Source: Curtobacterium citreum (GTDB lineage: Bacteria > Actinomycetota > Actinomycetes > Actinomycetales > Microbacteriaceae). Taken from it: a stretch of 64,000 nt of DNA. Location of the stretch: contig NZ_VFMQ01000001.1 in NCBI RefSeq assembly GCF_006715175.1, positions 1,116,001-1,180,000 of the forward strand, in the 5' to 3' direction. This document shows positions 25,570 to 37,842 of this stretch, one piece after another. The position numbers and the translations under genes were made by a program. The stretch's first letter is position 1; every line of letters starts with the position of its first letter. The notes under the pieces are model-generated. The model saw only the letters and a program-made list of their open reading frames with translations. It did not search any database and was not told the DNA's origin.

Positions 25570-26300
25570 GCACCCGCATCGACGGCCGCAGCGCCACCGA
25601 CCACCGTCCCGTCACCATCGAGCGGGGGTGGAGCACGCAGGCCGAGGGCAGCGCACTCATCTCCTTCGGCAACACGAAGGTGCTCTGCACCGCGAGCTTC
25701 ACGAACGGCGTGCCGCGGTGGCTCGCCGGCAAGGGCACCGGCTGGGTCACCGCCGAGTACTCGATGCTGCCGCGCTCGACGAACGAGCGCATGCAGCGCG
25801 AGTCGATCAAGGGCCGGGTCGGCGGCCGGACGCACGAGATCTCGCGGCTGATCGGGCGCTCCCTGCGCGCGGTCATCGACACGAAGGGCCTCGGCGAGAA
25901 CACCCTCGTCATCGACTGCGACGTGCTGCAGGCCGACGGCGGCACCCGAACGGCGTCGATCACGGGCGCGTACGTCGCGATGGTCGACGCGATCGAGTGG
26001 GGCCGCGACAAGGGCTTCATCGCGAAGAAGGCCACTCCGCTCACCGACAGCGTGCAGGCGATCTCCGTGGGCATCGTCAAGGGGGAGCCGATGCTCGACC
26101 TCGCCTACACCGAGGACTCGGCGGCCGACACCGACATGAACATCGTCACGACCGGCTCCGGCAAGTTCATCGAGGTGCAGGGCACGGCCGAGCACGCGCC
26201 GTTCGACCGCGAGGAGCTGAACACGCTGCTCGACCTCGGCCTGGCGGGCAACGCCTCGCTCGCCGCGATCCAGCGCGAGGTGCTGGGGCTGTCCTCGTGA
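25566..26300 (+). CDS. rph: Ribonuclease PH
   Basis: A 244-residue phosphorolytic 3'-5' exoribonuclease that trims tRNA 3' ends. Visible are the early [23 protein letters not shown] with its substrate-binding region, RSLRAVID and the phosphate/active-site segment [11 protein letters not shown]. Length is typical. The start overlaps the murI stop and the stop overlaps the rdgB start (GTGA), so all three are translationally linked. Confidence 0.96.
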   Translation: MSTRIDGRSATDHRPVTIERGWSTQAEGSALISFGNTKVLCTASFTNGVPRWLAGKGTGWVTAEYSMLPRSTNERMQRESIKGRVGGRTHEISRLIGRSLRAVIDTKGLGENTLVIDCDVLQADGGTRTASITGAYVAMVDAIEWGRDKGFIAKKATPLTDSVQAISVGIVKGEPMLDLAYTEDSAADTDMNIVTTGSGKFIEVQGTAEHAPFDREELNTLLDLGLAGNASLAAIQREVLGLSS

Positions 26301-26890
26301 CCGGGCGCAGCGTCGTCCTCGCGACCCACAACGCCGGCAAGGTCGTCGAGCTGCGGGACATCCTCGGCGACGCGCTCGGCCACGACGTCGAGCTCGTCGG
26401 CTACGACGGACCGGAGCCCGTCGAGGACGGCGACTCGTACGCGGCGAACGCGCTCATCAAGGCGCGCGCGGCGGTGGCGCACACGGGACTGCCGGCGCTC
26501 GCCGACGACTCCGGGATCGCCGTGGACGCGCTCGACGGCGCCCCGGGCATCCACTCCGCGCGCTACGCGGGGACCAGGGTGGACGCGGACAACATCGCGC
26601 TGCTGCTCCGGAACCTGGAGGGCGTCGTGGAGCGGACCGCCGCGTTCGTCTGCGCGGCGGCGTTCGTGACCCCGGACGGGACCGAGCACGTGTTCGAGGC
26701 GGTCTGGAACGGCGAGGTGACGACGGAGCCGATCGGCACCGGCGGGCACGGCTACGACCCGGTGTTCCGGCCGGACGACGCGGACCGGACCTCGGCCGAG
26801 CTGACCCGCGACGAGAAGAACGCCCTGTCGCACCGCTCGAAGGCCTTCCGGGGCATCGCACCGATCGTCCGCGAGTACTTTCAGGCCTGA
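26297..26890 (+). CDS. rdgB: dITP/XTP pyrophosphatase
   Basis: A 197-residue Ham1/RdgB-type nucleotide house-cleaning enzyme that hydrolyses non-canonical purine triphosphates. Motifs are [12 protein letters not shown] for substrate binding, [18 protein letters not shown] with the metal-binding acids, and GYDPVFRP and SHRSKAF near the C-terminus. It starts with GTG 26297 inside the rph stop. It is the last gene of the operon, followed by a nested bidirectional terminator shared with dedA. Confidence 0.95.
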   Translation: MTGRSVVLATHNAGKVVELRDILGDALGHDVELVGYDGPEPVEDGDSYAANALIKARAAVAHTGLPALADDSGIAVDALDGAPGIHSARYAGTRVDADNIALLLRNLEGVVERTAAFVCAAAFVTPDGTEHVFEAVWNGEVTTEPIGTGGHGYDPVFRPDDADRTSAELTRDEKNALSHRSKAFRGIAPIVREYFQA

Positions 26891-26948
26891 CGCGCCTGAC
26901 GGCCCAGCCGTCAGGATGCCGCCGTAGCCGCGCAACGCCCCGGGCACA

Positions 26949-27016
26949 CGAGACGCCCCCAACGCACGAGACGCCCCCGGCAACGGGGGCGTCTCGACGG
27001 TTCGGGGGCGTCTCAG
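26949..27016. terminator. Nested double hairpin between convergent rdgB and dedA
   Basis: The inner hairpin pairs CGAGACGCCCCC (26967-26978) with GGGGGCGTCTCG (26985-26996) over a 6-nt loop. Second copies of the same arms flank it (left 26949-26960, right 27004-27014), so alternative pairings are possible. It works on both strands for the convergent genes. Confidence 0.75.
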
Positions 27017-27020
27017 TCCG

Positions 27021-27719
27021 TCAGGGCCGTTCGCGCTCGGCCTCGGCCTCGGCCTCGGCGGCGTGCTTGGCCTTCCGAGCGGTCCGCCAGTAGTGCAGGC
27101 CCGCGGGCACGACCGTGACCAGCACCGCGAGGATGAGGATCACGTCGATGTAGTTCCGCACGACGTAGGCGATCGGCGGGATGTACCCGAGGAAGTACCC
27201 GAGGAAGGTCACCCCGACGCCCCAGATGATCGCGCCGATCGCGTTGTACAGCGAGTACTTCTTGTAGTTCATCCGCCCGACCCCGGCCGCGATCGGCAGG
27301 AAGGTCCGCACGACCGGCACGAAGCGCGCCAGGATCACGGCGAGCGGGCCGAAGCGGTGGAAGAACGCGTTCGTGCGGTCGACGTTCTCCTTCGAGAACA
27401 GGCCGCTCTCCTTGCGCTCGAAGATCGGTGGGCCGGCCTTCTTGCCGATGTAGTACCCGAGCTCCCCGCCGAGGAACGCCGCGGCGCCGATCATCAGCGC
27501 AGCGACCCAGATCGGGATCCCGCCGATCTGGCCGCCGCGGTCGAAGGCGAACAGGCCGGTGATCACGAGCAGGCTGTCACCGGGGAAGATGAACCCGATC
27601 AGCAGGCCGGTCTCCGCGAAGACGATCCCGCAGACGACGAGCACGGCGATCGCGCCGAAGTGGTCGAGGATGTACTGCGGGTCGAGCCAGGGGATGAGGG
27701 CGAGGGGAAGCGCGTGCAT
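27021..27719 (-). CDS. DedA family membrane protein
   Basis: A 232-residue polytopic membrane protein of the DedA/VTT family (polyprenyl- or phospholipid-flippase-related in recent work). Family marks are FAETGLLIGFIFPGDSLL, GGELGYYIGKKAG and the basic-aromatic RFVPVVRTFLPIAAGVGRM. About five hydrophobic segments are seen, with a charged Ala/Glu/Arg tail. ATG 27719 fits the family N-terminus; a very long upstream open frame is not coding. It is convergent with rdgB and ends against their shared terminator. Confidence 0.92.
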   Translation of the reverse strand: MHALPLALIPWLDPQYILDHFGAIAVLVVCGIVFAETGLLIGFIFPGDSLLVITGLFAFDRGGQIGGIPIWVAALMIGAAAFLGGELGYYIGKKAGPPIFERKESGLFSKENVDRTNAFFHRFGPLAVILARFVPVVRTFLPIAAGVGRMNYKKYSLYNAIGAIIWGVGVTFLGYFLGYIPPIAYVVRNYIDVILILAVLVTVVPAGLHYWRTARKAKHAAEAEAEAERERP

Positions 27720-27821
27720 GGTTCTTCCGGTCGAGGTCGGGGTCACGGGGGACACCCGCTCGACGAGGGTACCGCCCAGTCCCTGTCGAACCATCCCCCG
27801 GGAGACTGATGCGCCCCGCCC

Positions 27822-27905
27822 TGGTGCGGAAGGAGGGACTCGAACCCTCACGCCTGGGGCACAGGAACCTAAATCCTGCGTGTCTACCGATTCCACCACT
27901 CCCGC
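27822..27905 (-). tRNA. tRNA-Leu (TAG)
   Basis: An 84-nt type II cloverleaf on the minus strand with encoded CCA. The acceptor arm is GCGGGAG / CTTCCGC, the anticodon arm CAGGA-TTTAGGT-TCCTG gives anticodon TAG (Leu, CUA/CUG), a long variable arm (about GCCCCAGGCGT) follows, and the T loop is GTTCGAGTC. It stands alone between dedA and the MFS gene. Confidence 0.96.
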
Positions 27906-27988
27906 GAGCAGCGGCAGTCTACCGAGCATGACCGGCGGGGCAGACGGGCACCGATCCTCCAGACCGATCGCGCGCCCGACCACCTGCG

Positions 27989-29314
27989 TCACCGCAGCCT
28001 GCGGGGCAGGTACCGCGGTACGTACCGCAGCAGCACCCCGACACCGACCAACCCGAGGACGCCCATGACCCCGCTCGCGAGCGCGAGCGACGCGACCGCG
28101 GTCACCCCGGAGATGACCAGCGGCGCCGCCGCCGACCCGAAGTCGCCCGTGAAGCGCCACGCGCCGAGGAACGGCGCGGGTTCCCCGCGGGGCGCGAGGT
28201 CCGCGCCGAGCGTCATGAGGATGCCGGATCCGACACCGTTCGCGAGTGACATCCCGATCGCGATCGCGACGAACCAGCCGACGCGGGCGTCCAGGTGCCC
28301 GCTCCACGCGAGCAGGAAGTAGCTGACCGCGAGGCCGAGCATGCACGGCAGGGCGCTCGCCAGACGCCCCCAGCGGTCCATGATCTGCCCGCTCGTGTAG
28401 AACAGCGCGAAGTCGACGGCACCCGCGATGCCGATCACGAGCGCCGCGGTCGAGTCGTCCATGCCGACGCTCACCGCCCAGAGCGGCAGGATCACCTGGC
28501 GGCCGGCGCGGAGCGCGCCGATGAGCGCGGCGCCGCTGCCGAGCCGTGCGAGGACTCCGCGGTGCTCGCGGAGGGTGCGGAAGAGGCCCTGCGCCTCGCG
28601 CTGCACGAACTGCGCGCCGGTGTCGGTGGGCGGTTCGAGCGGGTGGCGGACGTCCGCCCCGTCGGCTGCGGTCGGTGCCGTGGTCGCGTCTGCCGGCCGG
28701 GAGGATCGTGGCGGCACCCGCAGACCGCGTGTGCCCGTCGCGGGGTCGCGCAGGACGAGCAGGACGACGGCCGCGGCCAGGCAGCAGGTCACGTGGATCC
28801 AGAAGGCGCTCTGGGTCGTGCCGGTGAGGTGCACGACGGCGGCGGAGATGAACGGTCCGACGAAGTAGCCGAAGCGGAAGACCCCGCCGAGGCTGGACAG
28901 GGCGCGGGCGCGGATCCGGAGGGGGATCGCGGTCGTCATGTACGCGTGCCGGGCGAGGGCGAACACCGCCGTCGAGACGCCGACCAGGAACACCCCGACC
29001 GCGAGGACCCAGGGGTTCGGCGCGACGGTGCAGACGAGGAGCCCGACGACCGAGACGACCGCCGCGCCGATCATCGCGTTCCGCTCGCCGATCCGGCCGA
29101 CGACGATCCCGGAGGGCACGTCGCCGATGAGCTCCCCGACCAGGATGAGCGCGGCGACGAAGCCCGCGAACGCCAGGCTCGCCCCGAGTGACGACGCCGC
29201 GATCGGGATGATCGGGATGATCGCGCCCTCGCCGATCGCGAAGAGCGCCGCGGGCAGGAAGCCCGACAGCAGCACGCCCCGGAAGTCGAAGGCGTCGTCC
29301 CTGGTGCTCGTCAT
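27989..29314 (-). CDS. MFS transporter
   Basis: A 441-residue major facilitator with about twelve transmembrane segments in two halves, split by a hydrophilic loop (about residues 195-245, rich in Pro, Thr and Asp). The motif-A-like [22 protein letters not shown] sits after helix 2, and [14 protein letters not shown] marks the first helix. It probably belongs to a drug or sugar exporter subgroup; substrate is unknown. ATG 29314 lies 9 nt from a TACCGT box. It is divergent from mnmA with only 42 bp between the start codons, so their promoters must overlap. Confidence 0.87.
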   Translation of the reverse strand: MTSTRDDAFDFRGVLLSGFLPAALFAIGEGAIIPIIPIAASSLGASLAFAGFVAALILVGELIGDVPSGIVVGRIGERNAMIGAAVVSVVGLLVCTVAPNPWVLAVGVFLVGVSTAVFALARHAYMTTAIPLRIRARALSSLGGVFRFGYFVGPFISAAVVHLTGTTQSAFWIHVTCCLAAAVVLLVLRDPATGTRGLRVPPRSSRPADATTAPTAADGADVRHPLEPPTDTGAQFVQREAQGLFRTLREHRGVLARLGSGAALIGALRAGRQVILPLWAVSVGMDDSTAALVIGIAGAVDFALFYTSGQIMDRWGRLASALPCMLGLAVSYFLLAWSGHLDARVGWFVAIAIGMSLANGVGSGILMTLGADLAPRGEPAPFLGAWRFTGDFGSAAAPLVISGVTAVASLALASGVMGVLGLVGVGVLLRYVPRYLPRRLR

Positions 29315-29323
29315 CGTCGAGCC

Positions 29324-29329
29324 ACGGTA
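29324..29329 (-). promoter_or_regulatory. -10 hexamer TACCGT of the MFS gene
   Basis: TACCGT on the minus strand, 9 nt before ATG 29314. Its -35 position (about 29347-29352) coincides with the mnmA -10 box. Confidence 0.45.
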
Positions 29330-29344
29330 CGCCGGTCTCGGAGT

Positions 29345-29350
29345 TACCCT
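29345..29350 (+). promoter_or_regulatory. -10 hexamer TACCCT for leaderless mnmA
   Basis: TACCCT ends 6 nt before the ATG at 29357. Its -35 position falls on the -10 of the divergent MFS promoter. Confidence 0.55.
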
Positions 29351-29356
29351 GGATGC

Positions 29357-30463
29357 ATGCGTGTTCTGGCGGCGATGAGCGGTGGGGTCGACTCGGCAGT
29401 GGCCGCGGCACGGGCCGTCGACGCCGGGCACGACGTGGTCGGCGTGCACCTGGCCCTGAGCCGGATGCCCGGGACCCTCCGGACCGGCAGCCGCGGGTGC
29501 TGCACGATCGAGGACTCGATGGACGCCCAGCGCGCCGCCTCGGCCCTCGGCATCCCGTACTACGTGTGGGACTTCTCGGCGCGGTTCAAGGAGGACGTCG
29601 TCGACGACTTCGTCGCCGAGTACCAGGCCGGTCGGACCCCGAACCCCTGCATGCGCTGCAACGAGCGGATCAAGTTCGCGGCGCTGCTCGAGAAGGCGCT
29701 CGCGCTCGGGTTCGACGCCGTCTGCACGGGGCACTACGCCTCGATCGTGACCGGGCCGGACGGCGCCCGCGAGCTGCACCGGTCGGCGGCGTGGGCGAAG
29801 GACCAGTCGTACGTCCTGGGTGTGCTCACCGCGGAGCAGCTCGAGCACGCGATGTTCCCGCTCGGGGCCACCCCCTCGAAGGACGAGGTCCGGGCCGAGG
29901 CGGCGGCGCGCGGGCTCACGGTCGCGCAGAAGCCCGACTCCTACGACATCTGCTTCATCCCGGACGGCGACACCCGCGGCTGGCTGGCCGACCGCGTCGG
30001 GACCGCCCCCGGTGCCGTGGTCGAGCGCGACGGTACGGTGGTCGGCGAGCACGAGGGTGCCACGGGCTACACGGTCGGGCAGCGCCGTGGGCTGCACCTG
30101 GGCCGGCCGGCGCCGGACGGCAAGCCCCGCTTCGTGCTCGAGATCCGTCCGAAGGACAACACCGTGGTCGTCGGCCCGAAGGAGGCGCTCGACGTGTCCT
30201 CGCTCGCCGGGTCCCGGTACACCTGGGCCGGGTCCGCGCCGGCCGACCCGACGGTGCCCTTCGCGTGCGAGGTGCAGATCCGTGCGCACGGCGACCCCGT
30301 GCCGGCGACCGCCCGGGTGGAGGACGGCGCGCTCGTGGTGGACCCGGACCAGCCGCTGTCGGGCGTCGCCCCCGGGCAGACCGCGGTGGTCTACGTCGGC
30401 ACCCGGGTGCTCGGGCAGTGCACCATCGACCGGACGGTGTCCGCGGTCCCGGTCCCCGCCTGA
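29357..30463 (+). CDS. mnmA: tRNA-specific 2-thiouridylase
   Basis: A 368-residue enzyme that thiolates U34 of tRNA-Glu/Gln/Lys. The N-terminal PP-loop [10 protein letters not shown] binds ATP. The catalytic pair is visible as Cys98 in [12 protein letters not shown] and Cys199 in [10 protein letters not shown], which form the transient disulfide. A second cysteine pair lies at 48-49 (GCCTIEDS). The C-terminal half carries [13 protein letters not shown]. The start is fixed by the TACCCT box 6 nt upstream. ligA follows 86 bp downstream from its own promoter. Confidence 0.95.
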   Translation: MRVLAAMSGGVDSAVAAARAVDAGHDVVGVHLALSRMPGTLRTGSRGCCTIEDSMDAQRAASALGIPYYVWDFSARFKEDVVDDFVAEYQAGRTPNPCMRCNERIKFAALLEKALALGFDAVCTGHYASIVTGPDGARELHRSAAWAKDQSYVLGVLTAEQLEHAMFPLGATPSKDEVRAEAAARGLTVAQKPDSYDICFIPDGDTRGWLADRVGTAPGAVVERDGTVVGEHEGATGYTVGQRRGLHLGRPAPDGKPRFVLEIRPKDNTVVVGPKEALDVSSLAGSRYTWAGSAPADPTVPFACEVQIRAHGDPVPATARVEDGALVVDPDQPLSGVAPGQTAVVYVGTRVLGQCTIDRTVSAVPVPA

Positions 30464-30537
30464 CCGTCCCCGGTGGTCCCCGCGGTGCGCCGCGCCGGGG
30501 CACGTTCGTCGCTGCGTCCCGCGTCGGCGGTGCACGG

Positions 30538-30543
30538 TAGAAC
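30538..30543 (+). promoter_or_regulatory. -10-like TAGAAC for leaderless ligA
   Basis: TAGAAC (followed by T) ends 6 nt before the ATG at 30550. The match to TANNNT is weaker than at other genes. Confidence 0.4.
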
Positions 30544-30546
30544 TGA

Positions 30547-32916
<2,370 letters not shown>

Positions 32917-33019
32917 CCCAGCACGGTCTCCGGGCCGTACCGGGGTACGCCACACCCCAGTCGGTACCCAGTTCGGGGCACAAGTTGCAGCGCGCATGCC
33001 GCTCCGCGGCCATTCTCCT

Positions 33020-33025
33020 TACACT
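33020..33025 (+). promoter_or_regulatory. -10 hexamer TACACT upstream of the DUF1023 gene
   Basis: TACACT lies about 60 nt before ATG 33086. The resulting leader carries a CGGGGGAGA ribosome binding site just before the start. Confidence 0.4.
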
Positions 33026-33085
33026 CGGAAGGGCATCACTCGTCGCCTGGAGGGGGACGGCGAGACGGCCTTCCCGGGGGAGACC

Positions 33086-34420
33086 ATGCTGCTCATCGCC
33101 GCGGCCCTGCTCACCGCCTCGATGCACTCGCTCGGAGTGATCGAGGCCCCTGGGGTGCCCACCGTCGCACACTCGGTCGCACACGGTGTCGTCGCTGCCG
33201 CTCCGGCGAGCGCCGCGGACGGACTGCTCGGCACCGCGCGGGGCACGGACTTCCTCGCCGACCTCGCGACCGTCGACCGGGACGCGCTCGCCGCCGCCGG
33301 GCACGACGACCGGGTGCTCGCCGCCGCGCAGGACACCCCGCCGGCGGCGACCGACGTGGCCGGGTGGTGGTCCGCGCTCGACGACACCACGAAGGCCCGC
33401 CTCGTTGCGCTCGCCCCCTCGGTCGTCGGGAACCTCGACGGCGTCCCCTACGACGTCCGGGACCGGGCGAACCGGCTCGCCCTCGGGATCGACCTCGCCG
33501 ACCCCGGCACCACGGCGGCCGAGCGCGCGATGCTCGACCAGGTGCGGGACTCCCTCGAGCACGCCGCGGGGACGCCGTACCGGTCGCTCGTCGTGCTCGA
33601 CACCCGGGGGACGGGCCGCGCGGCGATCGCGGTCGGCGACCTCGGGACTGCAGCGGACGTCACGGTCGTCGTCCCCGGCATGTTCTTCACCGTCGGCGGT
33701 CAGATGCACGACTTCACGGACACCGCCGGCGACGTGTACCGCGAGCAGACCGCGGTCGCCGGACTGGCGCGCCCGGACACCCGGCACGGCAGGGGCACGG
33801 GCGAGGCCGTCCTGGCGTGGATGGGCTACGAGACGCCGGACCTGTCGAACATCCTGTCGCTCGACCTCGCGAAGACCGGCGCCGGTCGGCTCGAACGATT
33901 GGTCGACGGGCTCGACGCCGTGCGCGGGCCGGGGGAGCGGCCGCGGCTCAACGTCGTCGCGCACTCGTACGGGTCGACCACGGCGATGATGGCCCTGGCC
34001 TCCGGGCGGATGCAGGCGGACACGCTCACGGTCCTCGGCTCGCCCGGCAGCGACGTCCGTTCCGCGGCGCAGCTCGCCGTCCGCCACCGGCAGGTGTTCG
34101 TCGGTGACGCGCACGACGACCCGATCGCGGGCACCGGGTACTTCGGCACCGACCCGGGTTCGGCCGGGTTCGGCTCGACGCTCCTCGACCTGTCGGACGA
34201 CCTCGCTGCGCAGGGCGACGGCACGTTCCGTCGGCCGGTCGGGCACAACGACTACCTCAAGCCCGGGACGGCCTCGCTGCACGACGTTGCGCTCATCGCG
34301 GTCGGCCGCGGCGACCTCGTCCGGCACCAGGGCGGCGGCGGACCGGGCGGTGACGGCTCGACCCAGCCCCTGCCCGACATGTACCTGGTGCGACCCCAGG
34401 ACCTGCAGCCGCGGGACTGA
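33086..34420 (+). CDS. Secreted alpha/beta hydrolase, DUF1023 family
   Basis: A 444-residue protein with an N-terminal signal peptide (hydrophobic residues 1-20, cleavage likely after ASA near residue 44). The alpha/beta-hydrolase domain has the nucleophile elbow VVAHSYGSTT and FTVGGQMHDF nearby, typical of DUF1023. The likely catalytic Asp/His are in VGDAHDDPIAG and the late RRPVGHNDY. It is presumably an extracellular esterase, lipase or amidase; the substrate is unknown. ATG 33086 has a strong CGGGGGAGA upstream. Earlier in-frame ATGs would destroy the signal peptide. It ends with a Gly-rich tail (QGGGGPGGDG). Confidence 0.85.
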   Translation: MLLIAAALLTASMHSLGVIEAPGVPTVAHSVAHGVVAAAPASAADGLLGTARGTDFLADLATVDRDALAAAGHDDRVLAAAQDTPPAATDVAGWWSALDDTTKARLVALAPSVVGNLDGVPYDVRDRANRLALGIDLADPGTTAAERAMLDQVRDSLEHAAGTPYRSLVVLDTRGTGRAAIAVGDLGTAADVTVVVPGMFFTVGGQMHDFTDTAGDVYREQTAVAGLARPDTRHGRGTGEAVLAWMGYETPDLSNILSLDLAKTGAGRLERLVDGLDAVRGPGERPRLNVVAHSYGSTTAMMALASGRMQADTLTVLGSPGSDVRSAAQLAVRHRQVFVGDAHDDPIAGTGYFGTDPGSAGFGSTLLDLSDDLAAQGDGTFRRPVGHNDYLKPGTASLHDVALIAVGRGDLVRHQGGGGPGGDGSTQPLPDMYLVRPQDLQPRD

Positions 34421-34584
34421 CCGCACCGCCCGACCGCCTGCCGGGGCCGTGGCGAGGCGGGCCGCGGCCGACGGACCGACGTGCCACGATCCTCCAGGCC
34501 GACCCACGTGCTTCCTGAAGGGGTTCCTGTGGGCCGGTGCAGCCACCGACGGTTCCACGGCAGAACCACCCCAGACCACGCCCG

Positions 34585-34590
34585 TACGGT
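34585..34590 (+). promoter_or_regulatory. -10 hexamer TACGGT for leaderless PBP gene
   Basis: TACGGT ends 6 nt before ATG 34597, which selects this start over an in-frame codon 60 nt upstream. Confidence 0.55.
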
Positions 34591-34596
34591 TCCGCC

Positions 34597-36987
34597 ATGC
34601 GTGCGTTGCGGTGGCCCGGTGCCCTCTTGTCGTTCGTGGCGATCTCCGGCCTGGCCGGGATGCTCGTCGCGGTCGCGGTGACGCCGGCGGTCGCCGTCGC
34701 CGGCGAGGGCACCTCCGGCGCGGTGGCGTTCTTCGAGGACCTGCCGAGCTACCTCGACATCCAGGCTCCGCAGCAGGTGTCCTCCGTCTACGCGACGCAG
34801 GGCGGCCAGCAGGTCAAGATCGCGTCCTTCTACAGCGAGAACCGGACCGACGTCGCCTCGAACGCGATGGCGGACACGCTCAAGCAGGCCGCCATCGACA
34901 CCGAGGACCCGCGCTTCCGGCAGGAGGGCGGCATCGACGTCCTCGGCACCATCCGCGGCGTCGCGGCGACCGTCGTCGGCGGCGACGTGCAGGGCGGGTC
35001 GAGCATCACGCAGCAGTACGTCAAGAACGTGCTCGTGCAGCAGTGCGAGGAACTGACCGGCAAGGACGCCGCCGACACGCAGAAGAAGATCGCCGCCTGC
35101 TACCAGGACGCCGCCGGGGTCACCCCGCAGCGCAAGCTCCAGGAGATGCGGTACGCGATCGCCGTCGACAAGAAGTACTCGAAGGACCAGATCCTCACCG
35201 GGTACCTCAACCTGGTCGGGCTCGGCGGACGGGTCTACGGCGCCGAGGCCGGAGCCGAGTACTACTTCGGCGTGCACGCGAAGGACCTGTCGCTCCCGCA
35301 GTCCGCGACGCTCGTGGCGATCCTGAACAACCCGTCGAACCTGCGCATAGACCAGCCGAACGACAAGGACAACGGGCAGGCGAACGGCTACGCCCTGACG
35401 AAGGACCGCCGTGACTACGTGCTGCAGCGCATGTACGTGCACCACGACATCTCGAAGGCCCAACTCGACCAGGCGAAGGCCACCCCGATCACGCCGAAGA
35501 TCACCGACACGGCCAACGGGTGCTCCGCCGCGGCGAGCACGTACGACGCCGGGTACTTCTGCGACTACGTCCGGAACCAGGTGCTGCAGGACCCCGCCTT
35601 CGGCAAGACCGCGGCGGACCGGATCGAGACGCTCGACACGAAGGGGCTCGAGATCCACACCTCGCTCGACCTCGACCTGCAGGCCCAAGCCCAGTCGGCG
35701 CTGTCGTCCTACGTCCCGGCCACCATGGACGGCGTCGACGTCGGTGGGACCAACGTCACCGTCGAGCCGGGCACCGGTCGCGTGCTGTCGATGGTGCAGA
35801 ACACGAGCTACACGCAGAGCGACAACGGCGGTGCCGGCGCGACCGCGATCAACTACAACGCGGACACCGCGTACGGCAACTCCGGGGGGTTCCAGACCGG
35901 TTCGACGTACAAGGTGTTCACCCTGGCGGAGTGGCTCGCGTCGGGGCACACCCTGTCCGAGTCGGTCAACACGACCGAGCACACCTTCCCGCAGTCCGAG
36001 TTCACGAACTCGTGCGTGCGACTCGGCGGCGACCCGTGGAAGGTCGCGAACGCCGAGAGCGTGCCCGCCTCGATGACCGTGCAGGCGGCGACGTCGGAGT
36101 CGATCAACACCGCGTTCGGCGCGATGGCGAAGCAGCTCGACCTCTGCAAGATCAAGGAGACCGCGCAGGCGATGGGCATCCACCAGGCGGACGGGTCCGC
36201 GCCGGACTCCAACCCGGCGTCGGTGCTCGGGACGAACAACCTGTCGCCCATCGACCTGGCGGAGGCCTACGCGGGCTTCGCGAACGGCGGCATCGTCTGC
36301 ACCCCGACCGTGATCGACTCCGTCAAGGAGGCCGACGGCACGAGCATCACGCCGTCGCCCTCGTCCTGCACCCGGGGCGTCTCGCAGGAGGTCGCCGGCA
36401 CCGTCGACTACGCCCTGCAGGGGGTCCTGACCGGCGCCGGGACCGCGGCCACGGCGAACCCGGGCGACTCCGTGCCGAAGTTCGCGAAGACCGGCACCAC
36501 CGACGGTGACGTGCAGAACTGGCTCGTCACCTCGACGACGAAGTACACGAACGCGACCTGGATCGGGAACGTGCAGGGGAACGTCGGGCTCGCGAACGTG
36601 CCGTTCCCGCACGGGACGACCGGGTACAGCGCGAAGTTCGGGGTCGGCCGCTCGATGATGACCTACCTCGACCAGACGCTGTCGGGCGGGGCACTGCCGG
36701 CGCCGGACCCGGCCATGATCGGTTCTGTGGCGAAGGCGCCGTCGCCGTCCTCGTCCGGTGACTCGACTGCGGGTTCGGCTGGCGGTTCGTCCTCGTCCGG
36801 GCAGGGCGCCGGTTCGACGCCGTCCGCGCCGTCCACGCCAGCTGCTCCGGCTGCTGGTGGTGCTGGTGCTGGTGCTGCGGCCGGGTCTGGTTCTGGTTCT
36901 GGGTCTGGTTCGACGGGCGGCGGTGCGTCCGGCGGCGGATCCGGGAAGGTCGGGACGACCGGGCCCGGCTCGGGTTCCGGCAAGTAG
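34597..36987 (+). CDS. Class A penicillin-binding protein (transglycosylase/transpeptidase)
   Basis: A 796-residue bifunctional peptidoglycan synthase. A signal anchor (about 10-33) is followed by the GT51 glycosyltransferase domain, with catalytic Glu103 in TEDPRF and QGGSSITQQYVKN. The transpeptidase domain carries Ser436 in GSTYK, the SxN triad SIN (502-504) and the KTG box at 631-633. The C-terminal 90 residues are a Ser/Pro/Ala/Gly low-complexity tail. Unlike many class A PBPs it lacks a PASTA or OB domain and has only a very short cytoplasmic N-terminus. A GGAGGCGCG-type terminator follows 6 bp after the stop. Confidence 0.94.
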   Translation: MRALRWPGALLSFVAISGLAGMLVAVAVTPAVAVAGEGTSGAVAFFEDLPSYLDIQAPQQVSSVYATQGGQQVKIASFYSENRTDVASNAMADTLKQAAIDTEDPRFRQEGGIDVLGTIRGVAATVVGGDVQGGSSITQQYVKNVLVQQCEELTGKDAADTQKKIAACYQDAAGVTPQRKLQEMRYAIAVDKKYSKDQILTGYLNLVGLGGRVYGAEAGAEYYFGVHAKDLSLPQSATLVAILNNPSNLRIDQPNDKDNGQANGYALTKDRRDYVLQRMYVHHDISKAQLDQAKATPITPKITDTANGCSAAASTYDAGYFCDYVRNQVLQDPAFGKTAADRIETLDTKGLEIHTSLDLDLQAQAQSALSSYVPATMDGVDVGGTNVTVEPGTGRVLSMVQNTSYTQSDNGGAGATAINYNADTAYGNSGGFQTGSTYKVFTLAEWLASGHTLSESVNTTEHTFPQSEFTNSCVRLGGDPWKVANAESVPASMTVQAATSESINTAFGAMAKQLDLCKIKETAQAMGIHQADGSAPDSNPASVLGTNNLSPIDLAEAYAGFANGGIVCTPTVIDSVKEADGTSITPSPSSCTRGVSQEVAGTVDYALQGVLTGAGTAATANPGDSVPKFAKTGTTDGDVQNWLVTSTTKYTNATWIGNVQGNVGLANVPFPHGTTGYSAKFGVGRSMMTYLDQTLSGGALPAPDPAMIGSVAKAPSPSSSGDSTAGSAGGSSSSGQGAGSTPSAPSTPAAPAAGGAGAGAAAGSGSGSGSGSTGGGASGGGSGKVGTTGPGSGSGK

Positions 36988-36993
36988 CGGACA

Positions 36994-37034
36994 GGAGGCG
37001 CGGTGCCGGCTCGGTGGGTCGGCGCCGCGCCTCC
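36994..37034. terminator. Hairpin terminator (GGAGGCGCG variant) after PBP
   Basis: 15-bp stem GGAGGCGCGGTGCCG paired with CGGCGCCGCGCCTCC (one G-T wobble), loop 11 nt, right behind the stop codon. Confidence 0.75.
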
Positions 37035-37132
37035 GCTGTGTGCGCAGGCCGCGTGCGGCGTGCGGCGTGCGGCGCGCGGTGCGGCGGCGCGTGGCGTGCG
37101 GTGCGGCTGTGTGTGGCGCGAGGCACGTGGCG

Positions 37133-37753
37133 GCGAGCGGGCGAAGTACGCGGTGTCCCGCGGGAGTGGCGCGACGATTCCGCCCGCTCGGGTTCCGGGG
37201 TCGGCTGCGCGCCGCGGGACCGGGCCCGCGCGGCGGACCGGGGCCGTGCCTCCAGGCCGTGACGGGGCGATGCTCGCGACCGCGAGCGAGCGTTCCGTGC
37301 GGTGCGCGCTCCGGGCGGCGAGCGGGAAGCGCCCACTCGCGTGTAGCGAGGCGGCGAGCGGGCGGAAAGGGCGCGTCGCCTGGCGGGGTGGTCGCGGATA
37401 CCGCCCGCTCGCGGTGGCGGGGCGGCGTCGCGACCGCGGGCGGCGGGGTCCGTGCGGACGGGAGGCGGCGAGCGGGCGGAAAGGGCGCGTCGCCTGGCGA
37501 GGTGGTCGCGGATACCGCCCGCTCGCGGTGGCGGAGCGGGGTTGGGACCGCGGGGACGCGGTTCGTGCGGATGGGAGGCGGCGAGCGGGCGGAAACGGCC
37601 CTTCACCTGGCGGGGTGGTCGCGGATACCGCCCGCTCGCGGTGGCGGGGTGGCGTCGCGACCGCGGGCGGCGGGATCCGTGTGGACGGGAGGCGGCGAGC
37701 GGGCGGAAACGGCCCTTCACCTGGCGGGGTGGTCGCGGATACCGCCCGCTCGC
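37133..37753. repeat. Array of five 59-nt palindromic repeat elements
   Basis: Elements at 37133-37190 (58 nt, divergent middle), 37354-37412, 37468-37526, 37581-37639 and 37695-37753 (each 59 nt). All start GCGAGCGGGCG and end CCGCCCGCTCG(C). The last four share a middle with CCTGGCGGGGTGGTCGCGG and occur every 113-114 nt with a conserved spacer, so they form a tandem array. A deleted mini-copy (GCGAGCGGGAAGC...CCACTCGC) lies at 37318-37340. The array fills most of the 895-bp space between the PBP gene and gatC. I see no convincing gene in it, although several long open frames run through. Confidence 0.9.
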
Positions 37754-37842
37754 GGAACGGGAACGGGAACGGGAACGGGAACCGGGGCGGGGTGGGAACG
37801 GGCCCGGAACCGGAGCGGGACCCGCGCGTCGGGACCGGCCAA

